From Aminobacter sp039907765 (GTDB lineage: Bacteria; Pseudomonadota; Alphaproteobacteria; Rhizobiales; Rhizobiaceae), in contig NZ_JARDJI010000008.1 in the NCBI RefSeq assembly GCF_039907765.1, positions 128,339 to 192,338 of the forward strand: 64,000 bases of DNA, in the 5' to 3' direction. The position numbers and the translations under genes were made by a program. Positions 37,791 to 48,798 of the stretch are shown in pieces. The notes under the pieces were generated by a model. That model had not been told where the DNA came from and searched no databases. It saw only the letters and a list, made by a program, of their open reading frames with translations. Each line of letters begins with the position of its first letter. The first letter of the stretch is position 1.

Positions 37791-39581
37791 TTAAGCTTCT
37801 TTCTTGGCCACCGCGACGCGCAGCGACAACTCGCGCAGCTGCAGCGGCGTGGCCTCGGCCGGCGCGTTCATCAGCAGGTCCTGCGCCTGCTGGTTCATCG
37901 GGAACAGCGTCACTTCGCGCAGGTTCTTGGCGCCGACGAGCAGCATGATCACGCGGTCGACACCGGCGGCCATGCCGCCATGCGGCGGCGCGCCGTACTG
38001 GAAGGCGCGGTAGAGGCCGCCGAAATGCTCCTCGACCTCTTCACGCGACTTCCCGGTCAGCTCGAAAGCCTTGACCATCAGTTCGGGCAGCTGGTTGCGG
38101 ATCGAGCCGGAGGCGATTTCGAAGCCGTTGCAGACCATGTCATACTGATAGGCCTTGATGGTCAGCGGGTCCTGGTTGTTGAGCGCATCCAGGCCGCCCT
38201 GCGGCATCGAGAACGGGTTGTGGGCGAAATCGATCTTCTTCTCTTCTTCCAGCCATTCGTAGAACGGGAAGTCGATGATCCAGCACAGCTCGAAACGCTC
38301 GCGGTCGACGAGGTTCAGCTCCTCGCCGGCACGGGTGCGGGCAGCGCCCGCGAACGAGACGAACTTCCTGGGATCGCCCGCGACGAAGAAGGCGGCATCG
38401 CCGTCCGACAGGCCGAGCTGCCGGCGGATCGCCTCGGTGCGCTCCTCGCCGATGTTCTTGGCGATGGGGCCAGCACCCTCGAGCTTGTCGCCTTCCTTGC
38501 GCCAGAAGATGTAGCCGAGGCCCGGCTGGCCCTCGCCCTGCGCCCAGGAGTTCATGCGATCGCAGAACGCGCGCGAGCCGCCGGTCTTGGCCGGGATCGC
38601 CCAGACCTCGACCTTCGGGTTGGAGGCGATCATGCCCGCGAACACCTTGAAGCCCGAGCCGTCGAAATGCCGGGTGACTTCCTGGATCTCGATCGGGTTG
38701 CGCAGGTCGGGCTTGTCGGTGCCGTAGGTCCGCAGCGCGGTATCATAAGGAATGCGGCGGAACTGCTGGGTGACCGGCTTGCCGTCGGCAAACTTCTCGA
38801 ACACGCCGCGCATCACCGGCTCCATCGTGTTCCAGACGTCTTCCTGGGTCACGAAGCTCATTTCGAGGTCGAGCTGGTAGAATTCGCCCGGCAGGCGATC
38901 GGCGCGCGGGTCCTCGTCGCGGAAGCACGGCGCGATCTGGAAGTAGCGGTCGAAGCCCGCGACCATCAGCAGCTGCTTGTACTGCTGCGGCGCCTGCGGC
39001 AGCGCGAAGAACTTGCCCGGATGGATGCGCGACGGCACCAGGAAGTCGCGCGCGCCTTCCGGCGACGAGGCCGTCAGGATCGGCGTCGAATATTCGGTGA
39101 AGCCGACGTCGTTCATGCGCTTGCGCATCTCGGCGATGATCTTGGTGCGCGCGACGATGTTCTTGTGCAGCGTTTCGCGGCGCAGGTCGAGGAAGCGGTA
39201 CTTGAGGCGGATGTCCTCAGGGTATTCCGGCTCGCCGAAGACCGGCAGCGGCAGTTCCTTGGCGGCCGACAGCACTTCGATCTCGCGGGCGAAGATCTCG
39301 ATCTCGCCGGTCGGCAGGTTGGCGTTGACCGCCTCGTCCAGGCGCGCCTTGACGTCGCCGTCGACGCGGATCACCCACTCGCCGCGCACCGTTTCGGCGG
39401 TCTTGAAGGCCGGCGAATCGGGATCGGCGACGATCTGGGTCATGCCGTAGTGATCGCGCAGGTCGATGAACATCAGGCCGCCATGGTCGCGGACGCGATG
39501 CACCCAGCCGGACAGGCGAACGGCGGAGCCGACGTCGGATTTCCTCAATTGGGCGCAGGTGTGGCTGCGGTAACGGTGCAT
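37791..39581 (-). CDS. aspS: Aspartyl-tRNA synthetase
   Basis: 596 aa from ATG at 39581 (MHRYRSHTCAQL); upstream in-frame sequence to 39665 is not typical. Class II synthetase with an N-terminal OB fold (VRLSGWVHRVRDHGGLMFID), motif 2 FRDEDPRADRLPGEFYQLDL (~220), the bacterial GAD insert (~300-410) and motif 3 PPHGGMAAGVDRVIMLLV (~540). Alphaproteobacterial enzymes are often non-discriminating (charging tRNA-Asn too); this cannot be settled here. Confidence 0.97.
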   Translation of the reverse strand: MHRYRSHTCAQLRKSDVGSAVRLSGWVHRVRDHGGLMFIDLRDHYGMTQIVADPDSPAFKTAETVRGEWVIRVDGDVKARLDEAVNANLPTGEIEIFAREIEVLSAAKELPLPVFGEPEYPEDIRLKYRFLDLRRETLHKNIVARTKIIAEMRKRMNDVGFTEYSTPILTASSPEGARDFLVPSRIHPGKFFALPQAPQQYKQLLMVAGFDRYFQIAPCFRDEDPRADRLPGEFYQLDLEMSFVTQEDVWNTMEPVMRGVFEKFADGKPVTQQFRRIPYDTALRTYGTDKPDLRNPIEIQEVTRHFDGSGFKVFAGMIASNPKVEVWAIPAKTGGSRAFCDRMNSWAQGEGQPGLGYIFWRKEGDKLEGAGPIAKNIGEERTEAIRRQLGLSDGDAAFFVAGDPRKFVSFAGAARTRAGEELNLVDRERFELCWIIDFPFYEWLEEEKKIDFAHNPFSMPQGGLDALNNQDPLTIKAYQYDMVCNGFEIASGSIRNQLPELMVKAFELTGKSREEVEEHFGGLYRAFQYGAPPHGGMAAGVDRVIMLLVGAKNLREVTLFPMNQQAQDLLMNAPAEATPLQLRELSLRVAVAKKEA

Positions 39582-39717
39582 GGCAAAGTTCCGGTTCGGG
39601 CTGTTGTTGAGCGGCGCCCAGGCGTCATCCGCGCCCCGGGCCGAAAATTCGCGCGAAAAGCGCATGGGTGCCCGGTTTTGTCAAGGCAAAGCGGGCTCCG
39701 ACACGTTGTGCGGGCGG

Positions 39718-40132
39718 CTAGAAGCGCTTCTTGAGCCACACGCGAGAATGCCCGGCGGGGTAATCGTCGATGCGGCCGAACTCCTCGTATCCCTGCCGCT
39801 TGTAGAACTCGGGCGCCTGGAACGTATACGAATCGAGATGCACGCCTATGCAGCCGCGCTGCCTGGCCGCTTCCTCGGCCTCGGCCAGCAGCCGCGTGCC
39901 GAGACCTCCGCCGCGACGGTCGGGACTGATCCAGAGCCACTACGAACAGCCAGGTGTACTCGGACGAGCCCTTGAGCCCGGCCGCGACCCTGCCCTGCGC
40001 ATCGCGGGCGACGATCCAGAGATCCTGATCGTTGTGCGGCCCCGCGGTATCATGATTGTAGGCGTTCAGCCCGTCGCCGATCAGGCTCGCGGTCTCCCGG
40101 TCGATGCTGGTGCTGACGGTCAGGATCGTCAT
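39718..40132 (-). pseudogene. GNAT acetyltransferase gene split by a frameshift
   Basis: From ATG at 40132 the frame reads MTILTVSTSIDRE, then NAYNHDTAGPHNDQDLWIVA and GLKGSSEYTWLFVV, then leaves the family sequence at about 39934-39942. In the next frame the acetyl-CoA-binding part is complete: LWISPDRRGGGLGTRLLAEA (R/Q-x-x-G-x-G/A motif), then LDSYTFQAPEFYKRQGYEEF and VWLKKRF with a stop at 39718. The total length of 415 is one base more than a multiple of three, consistent with one inserted base. The gene is either a pseudogene or affected by a base-call error. The intact protein would be about 137 aa. Confidence 0.87.
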
Positions 40133-40286
40133 CGTCGGCTCCCGCGCCCGAAGGCGGAAACGGGAAGCTATCGGCAAGTTTTGCGGCAGGGTTGGCGCAG
40201 CCGACGGAATATGTCGCGCCAGCGGCGGTGCGGCATTGACCCAAGGGCCTAACTGGAGCCAAGTCGGGTTTTGTGACGCTCATCGA

Positions 40287-41531
40287 ATGTCTTCCATACG
40301 TCCCCTCATACCGCTCCTGATCACCGCCGGCATCCTGCTCGGCGGCAACGGCCTGCAAAGCACGCTCCTGGCGCTGCGCGGGGCGCAGGAAGGATTTGCG
40401 GCTTCAACCATCGGGCTCATCGGCACCGCCTATTTCGGTGGCTTCCTGCTCGGCTGCATCTTCATCACCCGGATCATGAAGGCCGTGGGCCACGTCCGCG
40501 CCTTCGCAGCACTGGCCGCTATCGCGGCTTCGGCCACGCTCACGCTGGTGCTGGTCATCGACCCGCTGACCTGGTCGGCGATCCGCTTCACCACCGGCTT
40601 CTGCTTCGCCGGCCTGTTCACGGTAATGGAGAGCTGGCTGAATTCCGGCGCATCCAACAACGACCGCGCCCGGCTGCTCGCGATCTACCGCATCATCGAC
40701 ATCGGCTCGGTGACCGGCGCGCAATTCATGATCCCGATCTTCGGCGCCGGCGGCTTCACCATCTTCGCCATCATGTCGATCATGATCACGCTGTCGCTGG
40801 TGCCCGTCTCCATCGCCGATCGCTCCAACCCGACGCCGCCCGAGGACGTCAGGCTGGATCTCAGGCGCGCCTGGCGCATTTCGCCGCTTGGCAGCATCGG
40901 CTGCATCTTCGTCGGCATCACCAACAGTGCGTTCCGCACGATGAGCCCGATCTATGCCGAGCAGATCGGCATGTCGGTCACGGACGTGGTCACCTTCGTC
41001 AGCGTCGGCATCATCGGCGGGGCGATGATCCAATACCCGCTTGGCTACCTTTCGGACCTGTGGGATCGCCGCAGGGTGCTGCTCGTCGCCACGACAGGCG
41101 CCCTCGCCTCCGCGCTGATGCTGGTGTTCATGGCCGGCACCTCGCCGATCGCCAACTTCGTGCTCGTCTTCATCTTCGGCTCGTTCGCCATGCCGCTCTA
41201 TTCGCTGTCGGCGGCCCACGCCAACGACCGTGCCGAGAAGGGCGAGTTCGTCCTCGTCAATGCGGCGCTGATGCTGTTCTATTCGGTAGGCGCGATCGCC
41301 GGGCCGTTCATCGCGTCGCTGTTCATGGAAAGCTACGGACCGCACTCGCTGTTCGCCTTCAGCGCCGCGGTCTACGTCATCTTCATCGCCGTGATCGTCT
41401 ACCGCATGGGCGTCCGTTCGCCCGTGCCGGCAGGGCATCGCAGCCGCTTCTTCGGGCTATTGCGAACCTCGCCGATATTCGCCAGATTTGCCGGCCGCAG
41501 CAGCAACGGCGACGATTCCGGCGACGCATAG
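40287..41531 (+). CDS. MFS transporter (YcaD-like)
   Basis: 414 aa from ATG at 40287; the longer frame to 40104 overlaps the region upstream of the GNAT gene and is not supported. Twelve helices; the first loops carry GFCFAGLFTVMESWLNSGAS, a segment I associate with YcaD/TsgA-like facilitators, and the second half begins with the motif A-like LGYLSDLWDRRRVLL. Substrate unknown. It lies upstream of rnd with an 83-base gap. Confidence 0.87.
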   Translation: MSSIRPLIPLLITAGILLGGNGLQSTLLALRGAQEGFAASTIGLIGTAYFGGFLLGCIFITRIMKAVGHVRAFAALAAIAASATLTLVLVIDPLTWSAIRFTTGFCFAGLFTVMESWLNSGASNNDRARLLAIYRIIDIGSVTGAQFMIPIFGAGGFTIFAIMSIMITLSLVPVSIADRSNPTPPEDVRLDLRRAWRISPLGSIGCIFVGITNSAFRTMSPIYAEQIGMSVTDVVTFVSVGIIGGAMIQYPLGYLSDLWDRRRVLLVATTGALASALMLVFMAGTSPIANFVLVFIFGSFAMPLYSLSAAHANDRAEKGEFVLVNAALMLFYSVGAIAGPFIASLFMESYGPHSLFAFSAAVYVIFIAVIVYRMGVRSPVPAGHRSRFFGLLRTSPIFARFAGRSSNGDDSGDA

Positions 41532-41614
41532 GCGGCTATCGAGCGCCGCGGGCGCTTGACGAAACGGCGCGTGGCTGAAATGGAATGGCAACGCGTTCTG
41601 ACCAAAGCAATATT

Positions 41615-42772
41615 ATGCATGTAATTACGACCCAGGAAGAACTCGAAACGACCATTGCGGCGCTGGAAGACTCCAGCTTCGTGACGGTCGACACCGAATT
41701 CATTCGCGAAACCACCTTCTGGCCGGAGCTCTGCCTGATCCAGATGGCGGCACCCGGCGTTTCGGCGCTGGTCGATCCGCTGGCGCCGGGAATGGACCTC
41801 AAGCCGTTCTTCCACCTCATGGCCAACGAGGCGGTGACCAAGGTCTTCCACGCAGCCCGCCAGGACATCGAGATCATCTTCCATCTCGGCGGGCTGATCC
41901 CGCATCCGGTGTTCGACACCCAGGTCGCGGCCATGGTCTGCGGCTTCGGCGACAGCGTCTCCTACGAGCAGATCGTCCAGAAGGTGACGGGCGGGCGCAT
42001 CGACAAGTCGTCGCGCTTCACGGACTGGCGCCACAGGCCGCTGTCGGAAAAGCAGCTCGAATACGCCCTGGCCGACGTCACCCACCTGATCGACGTCTAC
42101 AAGCACCTCCAGTCCGAGCTCGAGCGGGAAGACCGCGCCCACTGGCTCAACGAGGAAATGGAGGTCCTGACCTCGCGCGAGACCTACGACCCGCACCCCG
42201 AGGACGCCTGGAAGCGGCTCAAGATGCGCCTGCGCAAGCCGCAGGAACTTGCCATCGTTCAGGCGGTCGCCGCCTGGCGCGAACGCGAGGCGCGCGAACG
42301 CAACGTGCCGCGCGGACGCGTGCTCAAGGACGACGCCATCTACGAGATCGCCCAGCAGGCGCCGCGCGATGCCGCGGCCCTCGCCCGGCTGCGCACGACG
42401 CCGAAGGGATGGGAGCGCTCGGCTCCGGCAACCGCGCTGGTCGGCGTGGTCAATGCCGCGCTGGACATCCCGCGCGACCAGATGCCAAAGCTGCCCAAGA
42501 CCTTTCAGCCGCCGGAGGGAACGAGCGCCGCGGCCGAACTGCTGAAGGTGCTGCTGCGGCTGGTATCGGAGAAGGAAGGCGTCGCACCGAAGGTACTCGC
42601 TTCGGGCGACGATATCGACCGCATCGCCGCCGAGGGCGAGGCCGCCGACGTGCCCGCCCTCCAGGGCTGGCGCCGCGCCGTGTTCGGCGAAGCAGCGCTC
42701 AAGCTGGTGCGCGGCGAGATCGCCATCAGGTTCGACAAGCGCCGGATCGCGATCTTCGACGTCAAGGGCTAG
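41615..42772 (+). CDS. rnd: Ribonuclease D
   Basis: 385 aa from ATG at 41615 (MHVITTQEELETT), chosen because family members begin at this point; an ATG at 41585 is also in frame and neither has a clear ribosome site. DEDD exonuclease core: FVTVDTEFIRETTFWPELCL, VFHAARQDIEIIFHLGG and the third motif SEKQLEYALADVTHLIDVY. A C-terminal HRDC-like helical domain starts near KPQELAIVQAVAAWRERE (~225). It trims tRNA 3' ends and other stable RNAs. Confidence 0.94.
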   Translation: MHVITTQEELETTIAALEDSSFVTVDTEFIRETTFWPELCLIQMAAPGVSALVDPLAPGMDLKPFFHLMANEAVTKVFHAARQDIEIIFHLGGLIPHPVFDTQVAAMVCGFGDSVSYEQIVQKVTGGRIDKSSRFTDWRHRPLSEKQLEYALADVTHLIDVYKHLQSELEREDRAHWLNEEMEVLTSRETYDPHPEDAWKRLKMRLRKPQELAIVQAVAAWREREARERNVPRGRVLKDDAIYEIAQQAPRDAAALARLRTTPKGWERSAPATALVGVVNAALDIPRDQMPKLPKTFQPPEGTSAAAELLKVLLRLVSEKEGVAPKVLASGDDIDRIAAEGEAADVPALQGWRRAVFGEAALKLVRGEIAIRFDKRRIAIFDVKG

Positions 42773-42800
42773 CAGGCCGCGCTCTTGCGCTGGCGTGGTT

Positions 42801-43360
42801 CTAGCGCAGCACTGCCCGCGAGCGCCTTGCCGCCGCAATGGCGAAGGCGCCGATGACAGCAACCGGCACCGCCAGAAACGCAAATTTGGCAACGATCAGG
42901 CCCGAAGCGAGCGCCATCGCCTCGGCGCCTGCCGATGGCGGGTCGGCGAGGATTCGCGCGACGACGATGTTCTCAGCGTAGTCGGCGACCGCATAGGGCA
43001 GCACCAATGCCAGCGCCAGGATCGCGCGCAGGCGGTCCGAATGGGCGGCGAAGCGCGGCAGCCGATCCCCGGTCTTGAGGATGAGGCTGACAAGCGTGGT
43101 CGACAGCAGCGCCGGGAAGATCAGGTCGAAGGTGAGATAGTGCCAGACCAGAATGGTCTCCGCACCGGGTCGCCCCAGGCCCGCCACCCAGGCGAAGCCC
43201 TCGCTCTCGGAAAAGCCCCAGAAGCGGAGATCGAGCGACGACAGGCCGCCGCTCAACTTGCGGAAATACAGGAATTCCACCATCGTCATGGCGGCGAAGA
43301 CCGCCGCCGTGGCGAAGCTTAGTGCGGCCGCGTGGCGCCGCAGTCTCAGGATCGCATGGA

Positions 43361-43364
<4 letters not shown>
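42801..43364 (-). CDS. Uncharacterised membrane protein
   Basis: 187 aa, GTG start overlapping the guaB stop by 4 bases. Four to five hydrophobic helices: ALSFATAAVFAAMTMVEFLY, HYLTFDLIFPALLSTTLVSL, AILALALVLPYAVADYAENI and a C-terminal SGLIVAKFAFLAVPVAVIGA. The YAVADYAENI helix with acidic residues inside the membrane is notable. Not recognised; coupling to guaB gives no clear functional clue. Confidence 0.72.
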
Positions 43365-44863
<1,499 letters not shown>

Positions 44864-45115
44864 GGCCACTCCTCAGGGGACGTCAGAAGGAAGAATGCGA
44901 AAGCGGGCGCTGGAACCAATTGGTATGCAGCGCCGACTCCTCATCTTCCCTTTCAGGATTGGCGCTGGCTGGTAACACGTCTTGAGGCCGATGAAAAGCA
45001 TGTGATGCAGGCCAATCGACGTAGCGGATACCGGTGCCGCTTGCACCTGCCCGCATTTTTGGCAAGGTGCGGCAAGGGGCAGATTCATCTTTGAATTGCG
45101 GGGAGCGATGGCAGC

Positions 45116-46216
45116 ATGAACGACATGTCGAACCTGCAGACGCCGGCTGCGCCAAGTCTGGCGATGCGGCGAGAGCCGTTCACATTCACGGGTACCGCAC
45201 GCGAATATTTCGGCATCTGGATCGTCAACGTGCTGCTGACGATCCTCACGCTCGGCATCTATTCGGCCTGGGCCAAGGTGCGGCGCCAACGTTACTTCTA
45301 CGGCAATACGCATCTTGCCGGTGCGACCTTCGACTACCACGCCTTGCCTTGGCGCATCCTGGTCGGGCGCGTCATCGTCCTGCTGATGCTGGTGCTCTAC
45401 AACCTCACGCTGCAGTTCCTGCCGCTGTTCGGCCTGCTCGTCTTCGCAATCTTCATGTTCGCCATTCCCTGGTTCATCATGCGCGGCCTGCGCTTCAACG
45501 CGCGGGTGACGAGCTATCGCAACGTCCGCTTCGATTTCACCGGCACCTATTGGGGCGCCTTCCTGGCCTATATCGTCGGCGGCCTGCTCATCTACGGCTC
45601 GGTCGGCCTGCTCGCGCCCATCGCCTCGCGCTGGATATGGAACTACATGCTGGGCAATCTTCGCTATGGCGGGCGTCCGATCACCTGCGATCCGCGGCTG
45701 GACAAGCTCTACGGCCAGATATGGCTGCCGGCGTTCGTGCTGATCGGCGGTGGCCTGGTCGGCTTCGGCATCGTCATGGCCATCCTGATGTCGGTGGGCC
45801 TTCCCGACGTGAACAGCGCCAATCCCAGTGGCTGGTCTATCGCCATGATGATGATAACGATCTATGCCGCGATGATACCGCTGTTCCTGGTCTTCATGCT
45901 GGCCGGCCTGATCTACCGCGCCGGCGTCCGCAACGTCGTGTTCAACGAAACGGTCATCGACGGGCGGCACGTACTGGCCTCGTCCATCGGGCGCGGCCGC
46001 TTTGCCTCGATTTCGATCACCAATCTCCTCGCCACGATCGTCACCCTCGGTCTCGCACGGCCCTGGGCTGCGGTCAGGATGGCCGCCTACATGGCGACGG
46101 TGACGGCGCTCGACACCACGGGCTCGCTCGACGCCTATGCGAGCGACCTGCAGAACGCCGGCACGGCAACGGGTTCAGAATTCCTCGACGTGGAAGGGTT
46201 CGACCTTGGCTTCTGA
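45116..46216 (+). CDS. DUF898 (YjgN-like) membrane protein
   Basis: 366 aa. The repeated DUF898 signature is clear: REPFTFTGTAREYFGIWIVN, then ILTLGIYSAWAKVRRQRYFY near the start, and later FRNV-like RVTSYRNVRFDFTGTYWGAF. Seven to eight helices. The function of YjgN proteins is unknown. The next gene, an M48 peptidase, starts inside its last codons, so the two are translationally coupled and may form a membrane complex. Confidence 0.88.
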   Translation: MNDMSNLQTPAAPSLAMRREPFTFTGTAREYFGIWIVNVLLTILTLGIYSAWAKVRRQRYFYGNTHLAGATFDYHALPWRILVGRVIVLLMLVLYNLTLQFLPLFGLLVFAIFMFAIPWFIMRGLRFNARVTSYRNVRFDFTGTYWGAFLAYIVGGLLIYGSVGLLAPIASRWIWNYMLGNLRYGGRPITCDPRLDKLYGQIWLPAFVLIGGGLVGFGIVMAILMSVGLPDVNSANPSGWSIAMMMITIYAAMIPLFLVFMLAGLIYRAGVRNVVFNETVIDGRHVLASSIGRGRFASISITNLLATIVTLGLARPWAAVRMAAYMATVTALDTTGSLDAYASDLQNAGTATGSEFLDVEGFDLGF

Positions 46217-47273
46217 ACAGCCTGTCGTCGCCGGCCTCTGGCGCAAGGCTGGAGAGGCCCGCGCGGTCGACGCGCTTTTGGCGATCGGCGCCGATGGAGC
46301 GGCCTCGGTGACCGGCAGCGACGGCGCAGTCCTCGCCTGGGGTGCGTTCCAGGGAACGAAAGTTTCCGACCGTGTCGGATCGATCCCGCGCCAGGTCACC
46401 TATCCCGACGGCGGCGTCTTCGAGACCGGCGACAATGACGGCGTCGACCGGCTTGTCGCGTCCCATTCATCCGGCAGCGCCGGCTTCATTCACAAGCTTG
46501 AACGGTTCCGCCCTCGCCTGGCGCTGTTTGTCCTGGCAACGATCGTCCTGGGCTCAGCAGTCTATCGCTATGCCATGCCGCTGCTGGTCGAAGTGGCGAT
46601 ATCCGTCACACCGCCGGTGGTGACGACGCTGATGAGCAAAAGCGCGCTCGCATCGCTCGACCAGGCCATCTTCGAACCGAGCAAGCTCAGCGCAGAGCGC
46701 CAGAAATCGTTGAGCGACGGCTTCGCCGAATTGGTTGCACAGACGGATGAAACCCCATCCGAGCGCACCGCATACGCCCTCACCTTCCGTACCGGCGGCC
46801 CCATCGGCCCCAATGCCTTTGCCCTGCCCGACGGCACGGTGGTTCTCACCGACGAACTGGTGGAGTTGGCAGGCAAGGACGACGAAATGATCCTGGGCGT
46901 GCTCGGGCACGAGATCGGCCATGTCGACCACAAGCACAGCCTGCGCCAGCTTTACCGAGCCGCGGGCGTGACGGCGCTGATCATGCTGATCGGCGGCGAC
47001 ATCGGCTCGGGCACCGAAGACATCATGGTCCAGGGCGCGGCCCTGTTCAGCCTGTCCTATTCCCGCGACGCCGAGACCGACGCCGACAGGTTCAGCGTGG
47101 CGCTCATGCACAAGGCCGGAAAGGACCCCGCCGCCATCGCCCGCTTCTTCGAATTGCTGCGCGACAAGCTTGGCGATCGTGCCGAAGGCAACTTCCTGTC
47201 GACGCATCCCGCAACGCCCGAACGCATCGCCGAAACCCGGCGCTATGCAAGCGAGGTCGGCGGCTCGAACTGA
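46206..47273 (+). CDS. M48 family metallopeptidase
   Basis: 355 aa from a TTG at 46206, overlapping the DUF898 stop by 11 bases, with GAAGGG 8 bases upstream. An N-terminal soluble domain (~100 aa, VTYPDGGVFETGDNDGVDRL) precedes one membrane helix (LALFVLATIVLGSAVYRYAM). The protease domain has ALPDGTVVLTDELVELAGKD, the zinc motif HEIGHVDHKHS (~240), a second hydrophobic stretch (AALFSLSYSRDAETDADRFS, with the third zinc ligand Glu), and LSTHPATPERI. It is probably a membrane-anchored periplasmic protease acting with the DUF898 partner. Confidence 0.9.
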   Translation: MASEQPVVAGLWRKAGEARAVDALLAIGADGAASVTGSDGAVLAWGAFQGTKVSDRVGSIPRQVTYPDGGVFETGDNDGVDRLVASHSSGSAGFIHKLERFRPRLALFVLATIVLGSAVYRYAMPLLVEVAISVTPPVVTTLMSKSALASLDQAIFEPSKLSAERQKSLSDGFAELVAQTDETPSERTAYALTFRTGGPIGPNAFALPDGTVVLTDELVELAGKDDEMILGVLGHEIGHVDHKHSLRQLYRAAGVTALIMLIGGDIGSGTEDIMVQGAALFSLSYSRDAETDADRFSVALMHKAGKDPAAIARFFELLRDKLGDRAEGNFLSTHPATPERIAETRRYASEVGGSN

Positions 47274-47379
47274 CTGGCCTTGAAGAGCGGCGCGCCCTGG
47301 CAGCGGACAGGCTGGCGACAGCGTGCTACGCGTCCCCGATCGGCGCATTGCCGCCGCAACCGACCCATACCGTTCCGAC

Positions 47380-48798
47380 ATGTCCACGAATCGAACCACT
47401 CCGCTGATCCTGGCGGTCGCCCTCTTCATGGAAAACATGGATTCCACGGTGATCGCCACCTCCCTGCCGGCGATCGCCACGGATATCGGCGCCAGCCCGA
47501 TCGCCCTCAAGCTGGCGCTCACCGCCTATCTCGTGTCGCTCGCCATCTTCATCCCCGTCAGCGCCTGGATGGCCGACCGGTTCGGAGCCAAGCGGGTATT
47601 CAGGGTCGCGATCGGCGTGTTCATGCTGGGCTCGATCGCCTGCGCGCTTTCCAACTCGCTCGGCGCCTTCGTGCTCGCGCGCTTCCTGCAGGGCATGGGC
47701 GGCTCGATGATGACGCCGGTGGCGCGGCTGGTGCTGGTGCGCACGACCGAAAGGAGCGGGCTGGTCTCGGCCATGGCGACGCTGACGATCCCCGCTCTCA
47801 TCGGCCCGCTGATAGGGCCGCCGGTGGGCGGCTTCATCACCACCTTCTTCGCCTGGCAGTGGATATTCCTGATCAACATTCCGATCGGCATCGTCGGCAT
47901 CTGGCTGTCCGGCCGCTTCCTGCCCGAAATCCCGCCAGAGCCGACCCAGCGCATGGATGTCGTCGGCTTCTTCCTGTCGGCCATCGCCGCCTCGGGCATC
48001 GTCTTCGGGCTTTCGGTCGTCAGCCTGCCGGCGCTGCCGCCCGTGGTCGGGGCGATCACCGTCAGCGTCGGCGTGGCCTGCGCCCTGCTCTACATCCGGC
48101 ACGCCCGGCGGACGCTCCATCCGCTGCTCGAGCTCAGGCTGTTTTCCAATCCCGTATTCAGGACCGCGATCGTCGGCGGCTCGCTGTTCCGCATCGGCGT
48201 CGGCGCGACGCCGTTCCTGCTGCCGCTCTTGTTCCAGCTGGGCTTCGGACTTACGCCATTCCAGTCGGGCATGATCACCTTCGCCTCGGCCGCAGGCGCG
48301 CTGTCGATGAAGTTCGTGGCGCCGCGCATCCTGCGCTCGGTCGGCTTCCGCACCGTGCTTCTGGTCGCATCCGGGGCGTCGGCCTGCCTGATTGCCATCA
48401 ACGGCTTCTTCACGGCCGAAACGCCCTATCTGCTGGTCCTTGCCGTGCTGTTCTTGGCAGGGTTCCTGCGCTCGCTGTTCTTCACCTCGGTGAACGCGCT
48501 GGTGTTCGCCGATGTCGAGCCGGCCAAGAGCGGACAGGCGACTGCGATTTCGGCAGCGGCCCAGCAGATCACGGTTGCGCTGGGTGTGGCCGTCGGCGGC
48601 GGAGCGCTGGAACTTTGGAGCGCGTTCACCGAACAGGCGATCGGCGACGCAGGCTTCACTTTCGCCTTCCTCGTCATCGCCACCGTCACGGCCACGCCGA
48701 TGCTGCTGTTTGCGCGGTTGGCGCCCGACGCCGGCGGCGCGATCTCCGGCCACCGCAAGTCCCGGGTGCCGGCGGCGGAAGAGCCTCAGCAGCTATGA
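47380..48798 (+). CDS. DHA2-type MFS efflux transporter (EmrB/QacA family)
   Basis: 472 aa from ATG at 47380; the open frame further up (47323) lacks a ribosome site. About fourteen helices. The first helix has ALFMENMDSTVIATSLPAIA (D1-like motif), motif A is AWMADRFGAKRVFRVAI, and motif C-like TIPALIGPLIGPPVGGFITT appears in helix 5, all marks of proton-driven multidrug exporters. No periplasmic adaptor gene is adjacent. Its last 6 bases overlap the convergent rlmE end. Confidence 0.9.
   Translation: MSTNRTTPLILAVALFMENMDSTVIATSLPAIATDIGASPIALKLALTAYLVSLAIFIPVSAWMADRFGAKRVFRVAIGVFMLGSIACALSNSLGAFVLARFLQGMGGSMMTPVARLVLVRTTERSGLVSAMATLTIPALIGPLIGPPVGGFITTFFAWQWIFLINIPIGIVGIWLSGRFLPEIPPEPTQRMDVVGFFLSAIAASGIVFGLSVVSLPALPPVVGAITVSVGVACALLYIRHARRTLHPLLELRLFSNPVFRTAIVGGSLFRIGVGATPFLLPLLFQLGFGLTPFQSGMITFASAAGALSMKFVAPRILRSVGFRTVLLVASGASACLIAINGFFTAETPYLLVLAVLFLAGFLRSLFFTSVNALVFADVEPAKSGQATAISAAAQQITVALGVAVGGGALELWSAFTEQAIGDAGFTFAFLVIATVTATPMLLFARLAPDAGGAISGHRKSRVPAAEEPQQL

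Noticed and set aside
37749..39734. 661-codon plus-strand frame opposite aspS
   Set aside because: Antisense of a clear class II synthetase.
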